NCBI GenBank assembly: GCA_003315675.1
Contig: NIZU01000099.1
Coordinates: 1 to 8,566, forward strand
DNA: 8,566 nucleotides
Direction: 5' to 3'
Source of the DNA: Methanocorpusculum sp. MCE
GTDB taxonomy: Archaea > Halobacteriota > Methanomicrobia > Methanomicrobiales > Methanocorpusculaceae
Shown: positions 1 through 7,109 of the stretch, one piece after another
How the letters are laid out: the number at the start of each line of letters is the position of its first letter
Numbering within the stretch: position 1 is the first letter of the stretch
The notes under the pieces: generated by a model
Told to the model about the DNA's origin: nothing
Databases searched by the model: none
The model's input: only the letters and a program-made list of their open reading frames with translations
Program-made: the position numbers and the translations under genes

Positions 1-36
1 TGCCTGGTTGAGACCAAAGCTGCTGAAAGTCCCCAT
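1..36 (-). CDS. Possible 5' end of an outward-reading gene in the left repeat arm (partial)
   Basis: Reading outward, an ATG at 36-34 opens a frame of 12 codons (MGTFSSFGLNQA) that reaches the window edge without a stop. An overlapping frame starting 4 nt earlier (MYGDFQQLWSQPG) is also open. Only a weak purine-rich GAG lies upstream, and no TATA box is visible. If the arm is an insertion-sequence end, this could be the start of its transposase. The FSSFGL pattern also faintly recalls the N-terminus of DEAD-box helicases. Twelve codons cannot decide this, and chance openness is quite possible. Confidence 0.22.
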   Translation of the reverse strand, partial: MGTFSSFGLNQA

Positions 37-58
37 ACATACTACTCAACGTACGAAA

Positions 59-72
59 AGAAAGTACTTTCT
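59..72. repeat. 14-bp perfect palindrome in the left arm
   Basis: AGAAAGTACTTTCT equals its own reverse complement. Read outward, it lies a few bases after the oligo-T tract and about 22 bp before the possible outward start codon. It could be a protein-binding site, for example for a transposase or regulator. A hairpin is less likely because there is no loop. It recurs in the right arm at 8495-8508. Confidence 0.6.
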
Positions 73-75
73 GTC

Positions 76-84
76 AAAAAAAAA
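76..84 (-). terminator. Oligo-T tract downstream of idsA
   Basis: On the minus strand, nine consecutive T residues begin about 21 nt after the idsA stop codon, preceded by AACAACC. Archaeal transcription commonly stops at U-rich tracts without a required hairpin, so this is the likely terminator of the isoprenoid operon. It lies inside the repeat arm, so the operon may use a terminator supplied by the repeat. Confidence 0.5.
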
Positions 85-105
85 GGTTGTTAGAAATTCT
101 CAAGA

Positions 106-1074
106 TTAGTATCTTCTTGCGATGAAGAAGTCCGCCATCTCCATGATCAGCGTCTTGGATTCTGAGTCCGGAAGAACAGACAAGCCTGCCTTGGAATCGG
201 CAATCAGTTTTTCGGCCATGCCCCGGGCTTTGTCCAGAACACCGGACGTCTCGAGAAGAGAAATCGCTTCATTGATCTCATCCTTTGAAAGTTCAGGCTT
301 ATGATAGGCAGAAAGGTCGATTCCACCATCGCGTGCAAGGATCGCGAGGATACTCTGTTTATTTTCCCGGAGATCAGAAGCCTGATCCTTCCCAGAGACT
401 TCCGACGGGGCGAGAAGATCGATAATATCATCCTGAATCTGGAAGGCGATGCCCGTATTCAGACCAAGCGTGTACAGAGCGGAAATCTGTTTGACATCTC
501 CGCCGGCAAGGGCGGCCCCAATACCGGCTGCCGCCGCATAAAGAACGCCGGTCTTTTTCCGAACCATCGAAAGATACTCATCCAGCGTTACATCCGACCG
601 CGTTTCAAAAGAGACATCCTCCTGCTGGCCTTCGCAGAGCTCATGACAGGAGTGGGCAAGCATCTGGACCGCGATGACTTTGGACTCGGGCGTAGCGTTT
701 TTCACGCGGCACAGGTATTCAAACGCGTTCGCATACAGCACATCGCCTGCGAGAATCGCAGTGGCCTCATTCCAGACGACATGAACCGTCGGTCTTCCGC
801 GGCGCAGTGAATCCCCGTCCATGATATCATCATGGACAAGGGTGAAGGTGTGCGTCCACTCCAGCGCAAGGGCTGCCTGAAAAATATCCTCCGATGCACC
901 GCTCCGAATCGACTCCGCCGAAAGCAGCACAAGAGCCGGGCGCAGGCGTTTTCCTCCGCTCACAAGGAGATGGGACGCTGCTTTCTGCAGGGTCGAATCG
1001 ACCGCTTTACTATACTCATCCGCCTCCATATCCACTTTGGCGGCAACAGATTTCAGATATTCATCATGTTTCAT
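106..1074 (-). CDS. idsA: Geranylgeranyl diphosphate synthase (short-chain trans-prenyltransferase)
   Basis: This cytosolic enzyme of 322 residues condenses IPP with allylic diphosphates up to C20 geranylgeranyl diphosphate, the side-chain precursor of archaeal ether lipids. The family hallmarks are all present: GGKRLRP at 40-46, the first Asp-rich motif DDIMD at 82-86 followed by RRGRP, the second Asp-rich motif DDIID at 215-219, and the downstream GKDQASDLRENKQS block. The residues five and four positions before the first Asp motif are Phe77 and Thr78. Archaeal GGPP synthases commonly have this pair there, and it helps set chain length, so C20 is the favoured product, although an FPP/GGPP mixture cannot be excluded. 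It is the last gene of the operon and starts 9 nt after the RNase J stop. The sequence TGAGATGATC overlapping that stop serves as a Shine-Dalgarno site. The length is normal and the gene appears intact. A repeat arm begins 4 bp after its stop. Confidence 0.96.
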   Translation of the reverse strand: MKHDEYLKSVAAKVDMEADEYSKAVDSTLQKAASHLLVSGGKRLRPALVLLSAESIRSGASEDIFQAALALEWTHTFTLVHDDIMDGDSLRRGRPTVHVVWNEATAILAGDVLYANAFEYLCRVKNATPESKVIAVQMLAHSCHELCEGQQEDVSFETRSDVTLDEYLSMVRKKTGVLYAAAAGIGAALAGGDVKQISALYTLGLNTGIAFQIQDDIIDLLAPSEVSGKDQASDLRENKQSILAILARDGGIDLSAYHKPELSKDEINEAISLLETSGVLDKARGMAEKLIADSKAGLSVLPDSESKTLIMEMADFFIARRY

Positions 1075-1083
1075 AAGATCATC

Positions 1084-2427
1084 TCATTTCGGAAGGACCA
1101 GACGGTCTCCATTCTGCATAATGTGAATTTCTTTGTTCAGCGTATAGCCGAACTCAGAACCAAGCGTCACATACCCGCCCTTCATGGTGAACGGACCGTG
1201 GGACGGGACGATGTGCTCCGGATTCAGCATGGAAAGAAGATCGTAATGCTCCTGATAGTAGGCGTGACCGGTCACGTGAAGCCCGTCGAAGATACGGGCT
1301 CCCTGCCGCATCAGAAGGCGGTCGACTTCGGCACGCTGGGCATAGTTGGTCGGATTAGGGATGATGTTTGCCGAGAACATGACCTTGTCCCCCTTCTCGA
1401 TTTTAAGAGGCGTCTCGCCGAGAGCGATTCTCGAGAGCATGGATCCGGGTTCACCCTGGTGACCGGTCGCAACAAGAAGGAACTTGTCCTTGCCTTCTTT
1501 AAGAACGCGGCGGAGCATACGGTCCGTGGTCTTTCGATTTCCGTAGATACTTGTCCCCTGCGGGAAAGCAACCTGCTTTAAGACCTCGGCAGTCGTGTTG
1601 TACCGCTCCATACTGCGGCCGAGAAGCACCGGAATCCGGTCGATTTCGCGGGCACACTCGGTAATGGTCTTGATCCTCGCGATCTGAGATGCGAAAGTCG
1701 AAACGATGACGGCGTTCTTGTCGTCCTCGCATCGCATAATCGCGTCGCGGACCCGAAGACGGGCAACCTGCTCGCTTGGGGAGTAGCCGCGGTCATCAAG
1801 GTTCAGCGATTCAACGATCAGAACCTTGACGCCCTGCTTGCCGATCTCACGCATGCGGGCGAGATCCGGAGCTTCGCCGATGACCGGCGTCATATCGAAC
1901 TTGAAATCGTTTGCATACACAACGCAGCCGACCGGGGTATGGAGAACAGCCATCACCGAATCGATGATACTGTGCTGAACGCGGATGAACTCTAACGTGA
2001 GGTTCTGGGAGATGGTGTATTTCCCTCCGGCTTTCAGCGCAAACGTCTTGTTCATCACCGAAAATTTGCGTTCGCCTTCGATCTGCTGTTTAATCAGCTC
2101 GTTCGTGTATGGCGTCGAAATGATCGGGCAGTTGTACCGGTGGGCAAGTTTCTGGATAGCCCCTATGTGGTCCAGGTGACCGTGCGTACACACGATCGCT
2201 TTCACGGTCCCTTCGACCGAGTTCATGACGGTGTCATCGGGAATTGCCCCCATCTGGATAAGATCCAGCGAGTGCATATTCTCCATATCCACGTTGTTGT
2301 TACCCGTGATCGGGTCCAGATATAAGCCAATGTCGAAAATGACAATCTCTTTGCCGACGCGGACAGCGGTCATGTTTCTTCCGACCTCGTTGTAACCGCC
2401 TACGGCTATTACTTCTATGTCAACCAT
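1084..2427 (-). CDS. rnj: Archaeal RNase J, beta-CASP metallo-beta-lactamase ribonuclease
   Basis: A 447-residue metallo-beta-lactamase/beta-CASP protein. Members act on RNA, mainly as 5'-3' exoribonucleases in archaeal RNA decay and processing. The N-terminus runs IEVIAVGGYNEVGRNM. The zinc motif HGHLDH is at 82-87, with further candidate metal ligands at His152 (VQHS) and Asp174 (YANDFKFD). The beta-CASP part follows, with TGHQGEPGSMLSR at about 321-333. The C-terminal His motifs are HVTGH (384-388) and PSHGPF (His410). No KH domains precede the lactamase fold, which points to RNase J rather than the archaeal CPSF73-like proteins. The start is supported by an AGGA 8 nt upstream, and the gene begins 19 nt after fni. 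Its place between isopentenyl-diphosphate isomerase and GGPP synthase is a recurrent euryarchaeal arrangement. It probably reflects co-expression rather than a lipid role. Confidence 0.92.
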   Translation of the reverse strand: MVDIEVIAVGGYNEVGRNMTAVRVGKEIVIFDIGLYLDPITGNNNVDMENMHSLDLIQMGAIPDDTVMNSVEGTVKAIVCTHGHLDHIGAIQKLAHRYNCPIISTPYTNELIKQQIEGERKFSVMNKTFALKAGGKYTISQNLTLEFIRVQHSIIDSVMAVLHTPVGCVVYANDFKFDMTPVIGEAPDLARMREIGKQGVKVLIVESLNLDDRGYSPSEQVARLRVRDAIMRCEDDKNAVIVSTFASQIARIKTITECAREIDRIPVLLGRSMERYNTTAEVLKQVAFPQGTSIYGNRKTTDRMLRRVLKEGKDKFLLVATGHQGEPGSMLSRIALGETPLKIEKGDKVMFSANIIPNPTNYAQRAEVDRLLMRQGARIFDGLHVTGHAYYQEHYDLLSMLNPEHIVPSHGPFTMKGGYVTLGSEFGYTLNKEIHIMQNGDRLVLPK

Positions 2428-2446
2428 ATTTTGTTTCCTGATTTTT

Positions 2447-3514
2447 TTATGTCCGAATCATCTGCCTGACGTTTCCAAGGAGGTAATACCTGACCTTTGC
2501 AAGGGAGGCAATATCTTTTGCCCCGCAGAGAAACATCGAAGCCCTGAGTTCCGTGTGAATCGTGTCTATTGCATATCCAAGGGTTTCCTCGCCGGAAAGT
2601 GCCTGACTTAGGAGAGATAAAGCCATCCCTCCAAGCGTGGCACCAAGAACGATCCCTTTTGCAATATCAAGACCGGTCGTCAACCCGCCTGTTGCAATAA
2701 CCGGTCCTTTACTCACCTTCGCTACCTCAAAAACGCTGACTGCGGTAGGAATTCCCCATGTAAGCAGAGAATTCCCAAGTCCGGCCAGAGCTTTATCACC
2801 GGCAGCATCCCTTTTCTGTGCACGGGCTCCCTCGATTTTTGCCCAGGAAGTCCCGCCGTATCCGCCGGTGTCAATTGCTGAAACACCGGCATCGAAAAGC
2901 CGGGCGGCAACTTCTGAGGAAATACCGCATCCGGTCTCTTTTACGATTATAGGAACGTTTGCTTCTTTGCAGGCATGTGATATGGCATCGAGACACGCGG
3001 TCGCATCATGGTCGCCTTCCGGCTGGACGGCTTCCTGAAGGAAGTTTAAGTGGATACAAAGCGCATCGGCATCGATCATATCGACCGCGGCATCCACCCA
3101 TTCCATACCATGGCTGACCAGCTGGACCGCGCCAATGTTTCCGCAGAGGAACGCATGGGGGGCAGCGTCTCTGACGACACTGAAACTATTCTCAAGATCG
3201 GGATTTTCAAGAGCCGCACGCTGGGAGCCGACCCCCATCGCAAGACCGTATTTCTCCGCGGCACTTCCAAGCACGCAGTTCACTTCGGCGGTATCCGGGT
3301 GACCGCCGGTCATCGCGGAAATAAACAACGGAGAGGAAAGCTTTCGTCCAAGAAAGTCGACGGAGAGGTCGATCGCGTCAAGATCGCATTCGGGCAGTGC
3401 ATTGTGCACGAGAATAATGTCTTCAAAGCCCGCACTGCCGGCGGTTACGTCGGTTTCGCTGCAGAGGCGCAGATGATCCAGTTTTCGTGATGATGTAGGT
3501 GTATCCGGAGTCAT
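2447..3514 (-). CDS. fni: Type 2 isopentenyl-diphosphate delta-isomerase (FMN-dependent)
   Basis: A 355-residue TIM-barrel flavoenzyme that interconverts IPP and DMAPP using reduced FMN and Mg2+. Visible motifs are RKLDHLRLC near residue 10, SPLFISAMTGG at 61-71, VGSQRA at 95-100, HLNFLQEAVQPEGD at 155-168 (with the family's catalytic Gln at 160), VKETGCGIS at 191-199, DTGGYGGTSWAKIE at 215-228, and the FMN phosphate loop ATGGLTTGLDIAKG at 274-287. Two positions deviate from what I recall of the family: Thr instead of the usual Arg in the GGLT segment, and Ser for the usual Pro in GMALSLL. The catalytic blocks are intact, so I expect an active enzyme. The start codon overlaps the IPK stop as ATGA, with GGTGA 4 nt upstream, indicating translational coupling. 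Confidence 0.95.
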   Translation of the reverse strand: MTPDTPTSSRKLDHLRLCSETDVTAGSAGFEDIILVHNALPECDLDAIDLSVDFLGRKLSSPLFISAMTGGHPDTAEVNCVLGSAAEKYGLAMGVGSQRAALENPDLENSFSVVRDAAPHAFLCGNIGAVQLVSHGMEWVDAAVDMIDADALCIHLNFLQEAVQPEGDHDATACLDAISHACKEANVPIIVKETGCGISSEVAARLFDAGVSAIDTGGYGGTSWAKIEGARAQKRDAAGDKALAGLGNSLLTWGIPTAVSVFEVAKVSKGPVIATGGLTTGLDIAKGIVLGATLGGMALSLLSQALSGEETLGYAIDTIHTELRASMFLCGAKDIASLAKVRYYLLGNVRQMIRT

Positions 3515-4266
3515 TTTTTCACCAGAGTTCCGCCGTAATTGTGCCCAGAAAGGAAGTCTCCCACACGGTTCGCGGCAAAGATGTGCGAGTCGATCCCTTC
3601 GTCGGCGAGAAGGAGAAGTTCATTGATCTTTCCACGCATGCCGCCGGTTATGTCGGTGCTCGACGAACCGCCGAGGTCGATTTCACCGACGTTCGTCCGG
3701 TTGATCTCGGGAACAACCGTGCCGTTTGCAAGAACGCCGCCGACATCGGTCGCGATCCCGACGCGTTTTGCGCCGAGTTTGACTGCCAGATAAGGGACGA
3801 TCTGATCGCCGGAGATAATACAGGCGCCGCGTTTTGTGTCCATGACCACATCCCCGTGCAGGACCGGGATTATGCCTAGGGCAAGCATCTCTTTGATCTG
3901 TGAAACGCCTGCAGAGACGAGCCGGCCGTTCTCCGCAAGACAGCAGCCGAACGGATGAAGCGAGACGGCTTCCATGCCGGCTTTGCGAAGCGACGAGACC
4001 ACGGAGCGGTTGAGCGTGGAAACGGCCGTGTGCGTAACATAGATTCCTGCGGCGTTTTCTTTCGTGACGCCGACGGGGATATCATAGGCCTTTGCTTCGG
4101 GATGACCGCAGGAGCCTGCCCCGTGCACGATGATGAGCGGGAATTTTCCGGCAAACGGTGCGATCTGCTCTGCCAGAAGGTTGATCTTTGCCGAATCGAC
4201 GACGCCGTCTTCGGATTTTTTCGTTACAATACTGCCGCCGAGTTTGATAATGACTAGTTCACTCAT
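3511..4266 (-). CDS. ipk: Isopentenyl phosphate kinase
   Basis: A 251-residue amino-acid-kinase-family enzyme that phosphorylates isopentenyl phosphate to IPP with ATP. It is diagnostic of the archaeal mevalonate pathways, in which phosphorylation follows decarboxylation. Evidence includes the N-terminal KLGGSIVT at 8-15, the VHGAGSCGHP segment at 47-56 with His55 as the expected substrate-phosphate-binding histidine, the VLHGDVVMD block, and ISGDQIVPYLA for the nucleotide site. The family segment is usually GGGSFGH, so Ala50 and Cys53 are mild substitutions. The genomic context, between mevalonate kinase and type 2 isomerase, removes doubt about confusion with aspartate or glutamate kinases. 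The gene starts inside the mevalonate kinase stop region (8-nt overlap, ATGAGTGA), with a strong GGAGG at 4274-4278 placed 7 nt before ATG. Confidence 0.94.
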   Translation of the reverse strand: MSELVIIKLGGSIVTKKSEDGVVDSAKINLLAEQIAPFAGKFPLIIVHGAGSCGHPEAKAYDIPVGVTKENAAGIYVTHTAVSTLNRSVVSSLRKAGMEAVSLHPFGCCLAENGRLVSAGVSQIKEMLALGIIPVLHGDVVMDTKRGACIISGDQIVPYLAVKLGAKRVGIATDVGGVLANGTVVPEINRTNVGEIDLGGSSSTDITGGMRGKINELLLLADEGIDSHIFAANRVGDFLSGHNYGGTLVKK

Positions 4267-5131
4267 CTTTTTCCCTCCGTGCTCCTTCCGTATCGATGGA
4301 CGTGGTTATCGGGCGGGCATCGCAGTCTTCGATTGCCCCGGCAACCCGATTGCGGGAACCCTTTGAGCAGAGAGCCCAGATACATCCCCCGCCGCCGGCG
4401 CCCGAGAGTTTTGCTCCGTAGGCTCCGGCATTCCGGGCCGCAAGAACCAGCTGGGACAAAACAGGGTGACCAACACCGAGAGCATCGAGAAGAGCGTGGT
4501 TCCGGTTCATCAAAACACCCAGTTCCTTGGGATTTTCAAGATTGTGCATGGCTTCCAGGGTCACGCCGCCGATCCCATCCATGATGCCGTTTGCAACAAC
4601 CGGCGAGGTCCGTTTGAGTTCGGCGACTTTCTCCACCATCTCCGCAGTGTTGTGGGAGATAAGAGAGTTTCCGATCACGATCGAGAGATTCTGCGGGGGA
4701 AGAAGACGGCGTTTTTCACTGCCCCGGATAAAGACCAGACCGCCGAATGTCGAAACATACGTGTCGGTCGCGCTGGCCCGACCTCCCTGCGTTGCCTTTT
4801 CCACCTCGAAGGCCAGATCGCCGACCTCTTCGCGGGTGTAGCCGAGTTCGAACTCATCGTTAATGGCAAAAAGCGTTGCTACCGTCACGGCCGCGGAAGA
4901 ACCGAGACCCGATGCGCTCGGCAGCTGGGATCTGACATACACGCTGCCTTTTACATCGGTGATCCGGAAACATTCCGAGATGTAGGGTGAGTTTGGTTTC
5001 TGATAATACCGGGAATGCCGAACCGTCACCTGGACCCGGGGTTTTATTGCCATAGCGATAGCCGGTTTTCCGTAAACGACCGAATGTTCTCCAAAAAGGA
5101 TGACTTTCCCCGGAGCACTCCATGTCGCCAT
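4259..5131 (-). CDS. mvk: Mevalonate kinase (GHMP family)
   Basis: A 290-residue GHMP kinase that phosphorylates mevalonate to mevalonate 5-phosphate, the first committed step encoded here. It has all three GHMP motifs: the N-terminal APGKVILFGEHSVVYG (6-21, with the active-site Lys9), the ATP-binding PSASGLGSSAA (71-81), and the C-terminal KLSGAGGGGC (241-250). Asp123 in ASATDTYVSTFGG is the expected catalytic base. The length is typical of archaeal mevalonate kinases. The start is separated from the MEMO stop by a single base. The GTGATC at the end of that gene matches the archaeal anti-Shine-Dalgarno sequence, which fixes this start and suggests coupled translation. No HMG-CoA reductase or phosphomevalonate dehydratase/decarboxylase genes are in the window, so the steps between this enzyme and IPK are encoded elsewhere. 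Confidence 0.96.
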   Translation of the reverse strand: MATWSAPGKVILFGEHSVVYGKPAIAMAIKPRVQVTVRHSRYYQKPNSPYISECFRITDVKGSVYVRSQLPSASGLGSSAAVTVATLFAINDEFELGYTREEVGDLAFEVEKATQGGRASATDTYVSTFGGLVFIRGSEKRRLLPPQNLSIVIGNSLISHNTAEMVEKVAELKRTSPVVANGIMDGIGGVTLEAMHNLENPKELGVLMNRNHALLDALGVGHPVLSQLVLAARNAGAYGAKLSGAGGGGCIWALCSKGSRNRVAGAIEDCDARPITTSIDTEGARREKDE

Positions 5132-5132
5132 G

Positions 5133-5972
5133 TCAGATCACTTCCATGGCAGCATACCCTACGACTTCGGTCAGATCGCAGGTGACATCACCCGATGTCT
5201 GATACAAGAGAACCGGGGCCTCTTTTGCACCAAACGAGGCGCATATCAGCGTCATTGCGGCGATACATCCGTAGCCGCACATGGACGGGCGAAGTCTGAA
5301 GAGTGCGTCATAGAAGACGGACACGTCCAGATTTCTTACGGCTGAAAGGACTGCCAGATCCTTTTCCGCGGCAATCTTCGCCGGAACATAATGCGAACCG
5401 TCGCCTGATGCGATGATAATCGGACGTATGCCGGTGTTTTCTGCAACAGACAAAACCACCTTTGCGACCCGGACTGCGCCGTTTGGGGACTGATCGCCCA
5501 TCAGGATAGGAACGATCCGTGCTTTTGGGAACCGATACCGGATGAAGGGCATCTGAACCTCGAGGGAGTTTTCCTCTGCCGAGATCAAATCGTTTTGCAC
5601 GGGAATCTGCGCCGCAAGGGCTTCGATGAATGCAGTTTCCGGGAACACGTTCCCAAGAGGCGTTTCCCAGATCATATCCGAGGTGCATGTCTCAAATCCG
5701 GCGTGGCTTGGACCGATCAGGACAAAGGTCCCGGCAAATGCCGGAGAGACAGCGGCATATCCGCATGCTGCCGTTTTCCCCGAATACACATAGCCTGCAT
5801 GAGGGACGAGTATCCCGTAAGGATCCGATACAGACGTATCCGTAGCTGCAAAAAGAGCGGACAACAGTGCATCCAGCTCCGGTTCATTTTTTGGATAGAA
5901 TCTACCCGAGAGTGTTGAGAGCCTCGCAGACTTTTCCGTAGCCTTGGGCTCTGCCGGTATTTTTGATATCAT
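5133..5972 (-). CDS. MEMO1 family protein (AmmeMemoRadiSam system protein B)
   Basis: A 279-residue member of the MEMO1 family, related to extradiol dioxygenases; the biochemical role in archaea is not settled. Conserved elements are GRFYP at 23-27 (the usual start of the fold), VPHAGYVYSG at 56-65, GPSHAG at 87-92, SLEVQMPF at 136-143, GDGSHYVP at 190-197 and MCGYG at 231-235. His58, His90 and Cys232 correspond to the metal-site residues described for human MEMO1. The family usually has Glu-His before SLEVQ, but this protein has Glu-Asn. About 20 residues precede the conserved core and there is no clear Shine-Dalgarno sequence. No ATG, GTG or TTG lies between this start and the core, so the annotated start is the only practical one. 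It is the first gene of the operon and sits directly before mevalonate kinase, a recurrent archaeal pairing. Confidence 0.88.
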   Translation of the reverse strand: MISKIPAEPKATEKSARLSTLSGRFYPKNEPELDALLSALFAATDTSVSDPYGILVPHAGYVYSGKTAACGYAAVSPAFAGTFVLIGPSHAGFETCTSDMIWETPLGNVFPETAFIEALAAQIPVQNDLISAEENSLEVQMPFIRYRFPKARIVPILMGDQSPNGAVRVAKVVLSVAENTGIRPIIIASGDGSHYVPAKIAAEKDLAVLSAVRNLDVSVFYDALFRLRPSMCGYGCIAAMTLICASFGAKEAPVLLYQTSGDVTCDLTEVVGYAAMEVI

Positions 5973-6060
5973 TTTTATATAATGGGAAGATTTCCAGATT
6001 CCCCATCTAACCGTTTTTGTCCGCCAAATGTGTGATGCGTGGGGCGGGTGTATGTAAGGT

Positions 6061-6072
6061 ATATTATTATAG
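6061..6072 (-). promoter_or_regulatory. Probable TATA promoter of the isoprenoid operon
   Basis: On the minus strand the A/T-rich TATAATAATATA lies about 90-100 nt upstream of the MEMO start. The archaeal TATA-to-start distance of roughly 25 nt would place transcription initiation near 6040, giving a leader of about 65-70 nt. No clear BRE element is seen before it. It is the best candidate because the TATA-like run next to the ATG is too close to serve this gene. Confidence 0.45.
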
Positions 6073-6117
6073 GTAGGGAAAGGCTTTAATTGTTGGGGTA
6101 GCTGGGAAATGAAAGCA

Positions 6118-6144
6118 GGAAAAAAGCAGATCCGCCGAAAAAAA
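6118..6144 (-). terminator. Oligo-T terminators downstream of nifB
   Basis: On the minus strand two T-rich tracts (seven Ts at 6144-6138 and six Ts at 6125-6120) follow the nifB stop by about 30-60 nt. They precede the operon promoter and would separate nifB transcription from the isoprenoid operon. No strong hairpin is evident. The rest of the 204-nt gap between the MEMO start and nifB shows no gene. Confidence 0.5.
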
Positions 6145-6176
6145 GAGAGGGAGTGAAGCCGGTTTTCGGAAAGGAA

Positions 6177-7109
6177 TTACTCACCGCTGCAGCCTTTTCC
6201 GGAGCCGTCTCCTTTGCCGCAGCAGCCGAATTCGTTCTGAACATCCTTGCCGAGAAGGCCGACGGCGTCAGCCCGGCATCTTTGACAGTGACGCATCTGA
6301 CGGACATAGGGTGCGCAAAGTTCGTGCATCTTCGCTTTTTCCGCTGCAGTCGGCGGCACGACGTCCTTGAATTTATACTGAGGAATAAGCGGGATGATAT
6401 TGAAGTTGAACACGCCAATTGCTCCAACCTTTTTTGCGATCTCCGGGATATGCTGATCGTTTACACCCGGGATGTACACGGTATTGATCTTCACAAGCAT
6501 CTTCCGCTTCACGGCTTCTTCGATACCTTTGAGCTGGTTTTTCAGCAGGATTTCCGCGGCTTCGCGGCCGTGATACTTTTTTCCCCCATACTCGACGAAC
6601 GAATAGATCTTTTCGCCGATAGCAGGATCGATCGCATTCAGTGTAACCGTGATGTTTCTGACCCCGTACTTTTCCAGAATATCATTCTTTTCCGGAAGAA
6701 GCAGACCGTTTGTGCTGAGACACAAAATCACATCAGGATATTTTTCATGGACGAGGCGAAGCGTCTCGAACGTCTCCTCATTTGCAAGCGGGTCTCCGGG
6801 TCCTGCGATCCCCACGACTCTAATGTGTTTCATCCGTGAAACGACTTCATCGATCCGCTCCAAAGCATCACCGGGCAAAAGAACCTCGCTTGTCACACCC
6901 GGACGGGATTCATTGACGCAGTCAAAATCTCTGACGCAGTAATTACATAGAATATTGCATTTCGGCGCAACGGCCACATGGCACCGGCCGAACACGTGTC
7001 GTGCATCCGGACTGTAACAGGGGTGCTCGTTGATTCTTCGAAGAGTATCGGGATCATACGGCAGATTTTGGGCATCACGCAGATCTTTGTCGGTTTCACG
7101 GGAATCCAT
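6177..7109 (-). CDS. nifB: Nitrogenase cofactor biosynthesis protein NifB (radical SAM)
   Basis: A 310-residue radical SAM enzyme that fuses iron-sulfur clusters and inserts carbide and sulfur to make NifB-co, the core of nitrogenase cofactor. Evidence includes HPCYSPDARHVFGRCHVAVAP at about 29-49, the radical SAM CNILCNYC (Cys51, 55, 58), FDCVNESRPGV (64-72), GIAGPGDPLAN (100-110) and the C-terminal HCQRCRADAVGLLG (Cys275 and Cys278). His29, Cys31 and the C-terminal cysteines are candidate ligands for the accessory clusters. As in other archaea there is no NifX-like domain. A Gly/Cys-rich tail (Cys296, 297, 307) follows. The open frame extends far upstream, but that part is antisense to the TPR gene. 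Homology begins just after Met at 7109, where a TATA box lies about 26 nt upstream, so translation is probably leaderless. No other nif genes are in the window, and hydrogenotrophic methanogens often keep nifB alone. Confidence 0.93.
   Translation of the reverse strand: MDSRETDKDLRDAQNLPYDPDTLRRINEHPCYSPDARHVFGRCHVAVAPKCNILCNYCVRDFDCVNESRPGVTSEVLLPGDALERIDEVVSRMKHIRVVGIAGPGDPLANEETFETLRLVHEKYPDVILCLSTNGLLLPEKNDILEKYGVRNITVTLNAIDPAIGEKIYSFVEYGGKKYHGREAAEILLKNQLKGIEEAVKRKMLVKINTVYIPGVNDQHIPEIAKKVGAIGVFNFNIIPLIPQYKFKDVVPPTAAEKAKMHELCAPYVRQMRHCQRCRADAVGLLGKDVQNEFGCCGKGDGSGKGCSGE

Larger units (their letters stand above)
1..101 (-). repeat. Left arm of a 101-bp inverted repeat bounding the window
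   Basis: The reverse complement of the last 101 bases of the window matches this segment at every position except one: base 76 is A here and its partner 8491 gives G. There are no gaps. The match stops abruptly on the inner side, since base 102 no longer pairs with 8465, only 4 bp beyond the idsA stop codon. On the outer side it is still perfect at the window edge, so the true repeat may be longer. Read outward, the arm holds an oligo-T tract, a 14-bp palindrome and an open frame running to the edge. I infer the end of a multicopy element, such as an insertion sequence, but no transposase can be identified. Confidence 0.93.

Noticed and set aside
1..101. The arm as a CRISPR repeat or a tRNA/attachment site
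   Set aside because: There are no regularly spaced copies and no cas genes. The arm has no cloverleaf potential, and only two inverted copies 8.4 kb apart are seen.
301..810. A 169-codon plus-strand open frame inside idsA
   Set aside because: It is antisense to the Asp-rich motif region of GGPP synthase, with no ribosome binding site or homology.
832..1581. A 249-codon plus-strand open frame spanning the idsA/RNase J junction
   Set aside because: It is antisense to two well-supported genes and shows no recognisable domain. It reflects the codon bias of the real genes.
5973..5983. TATATAAAA directly before the MEMO ATG as its TATA box
   Set aside because: It would place transcription initiation about 20 nt inside the coding sequence, and no alternative in-frame start lies downstream before the conserved core.
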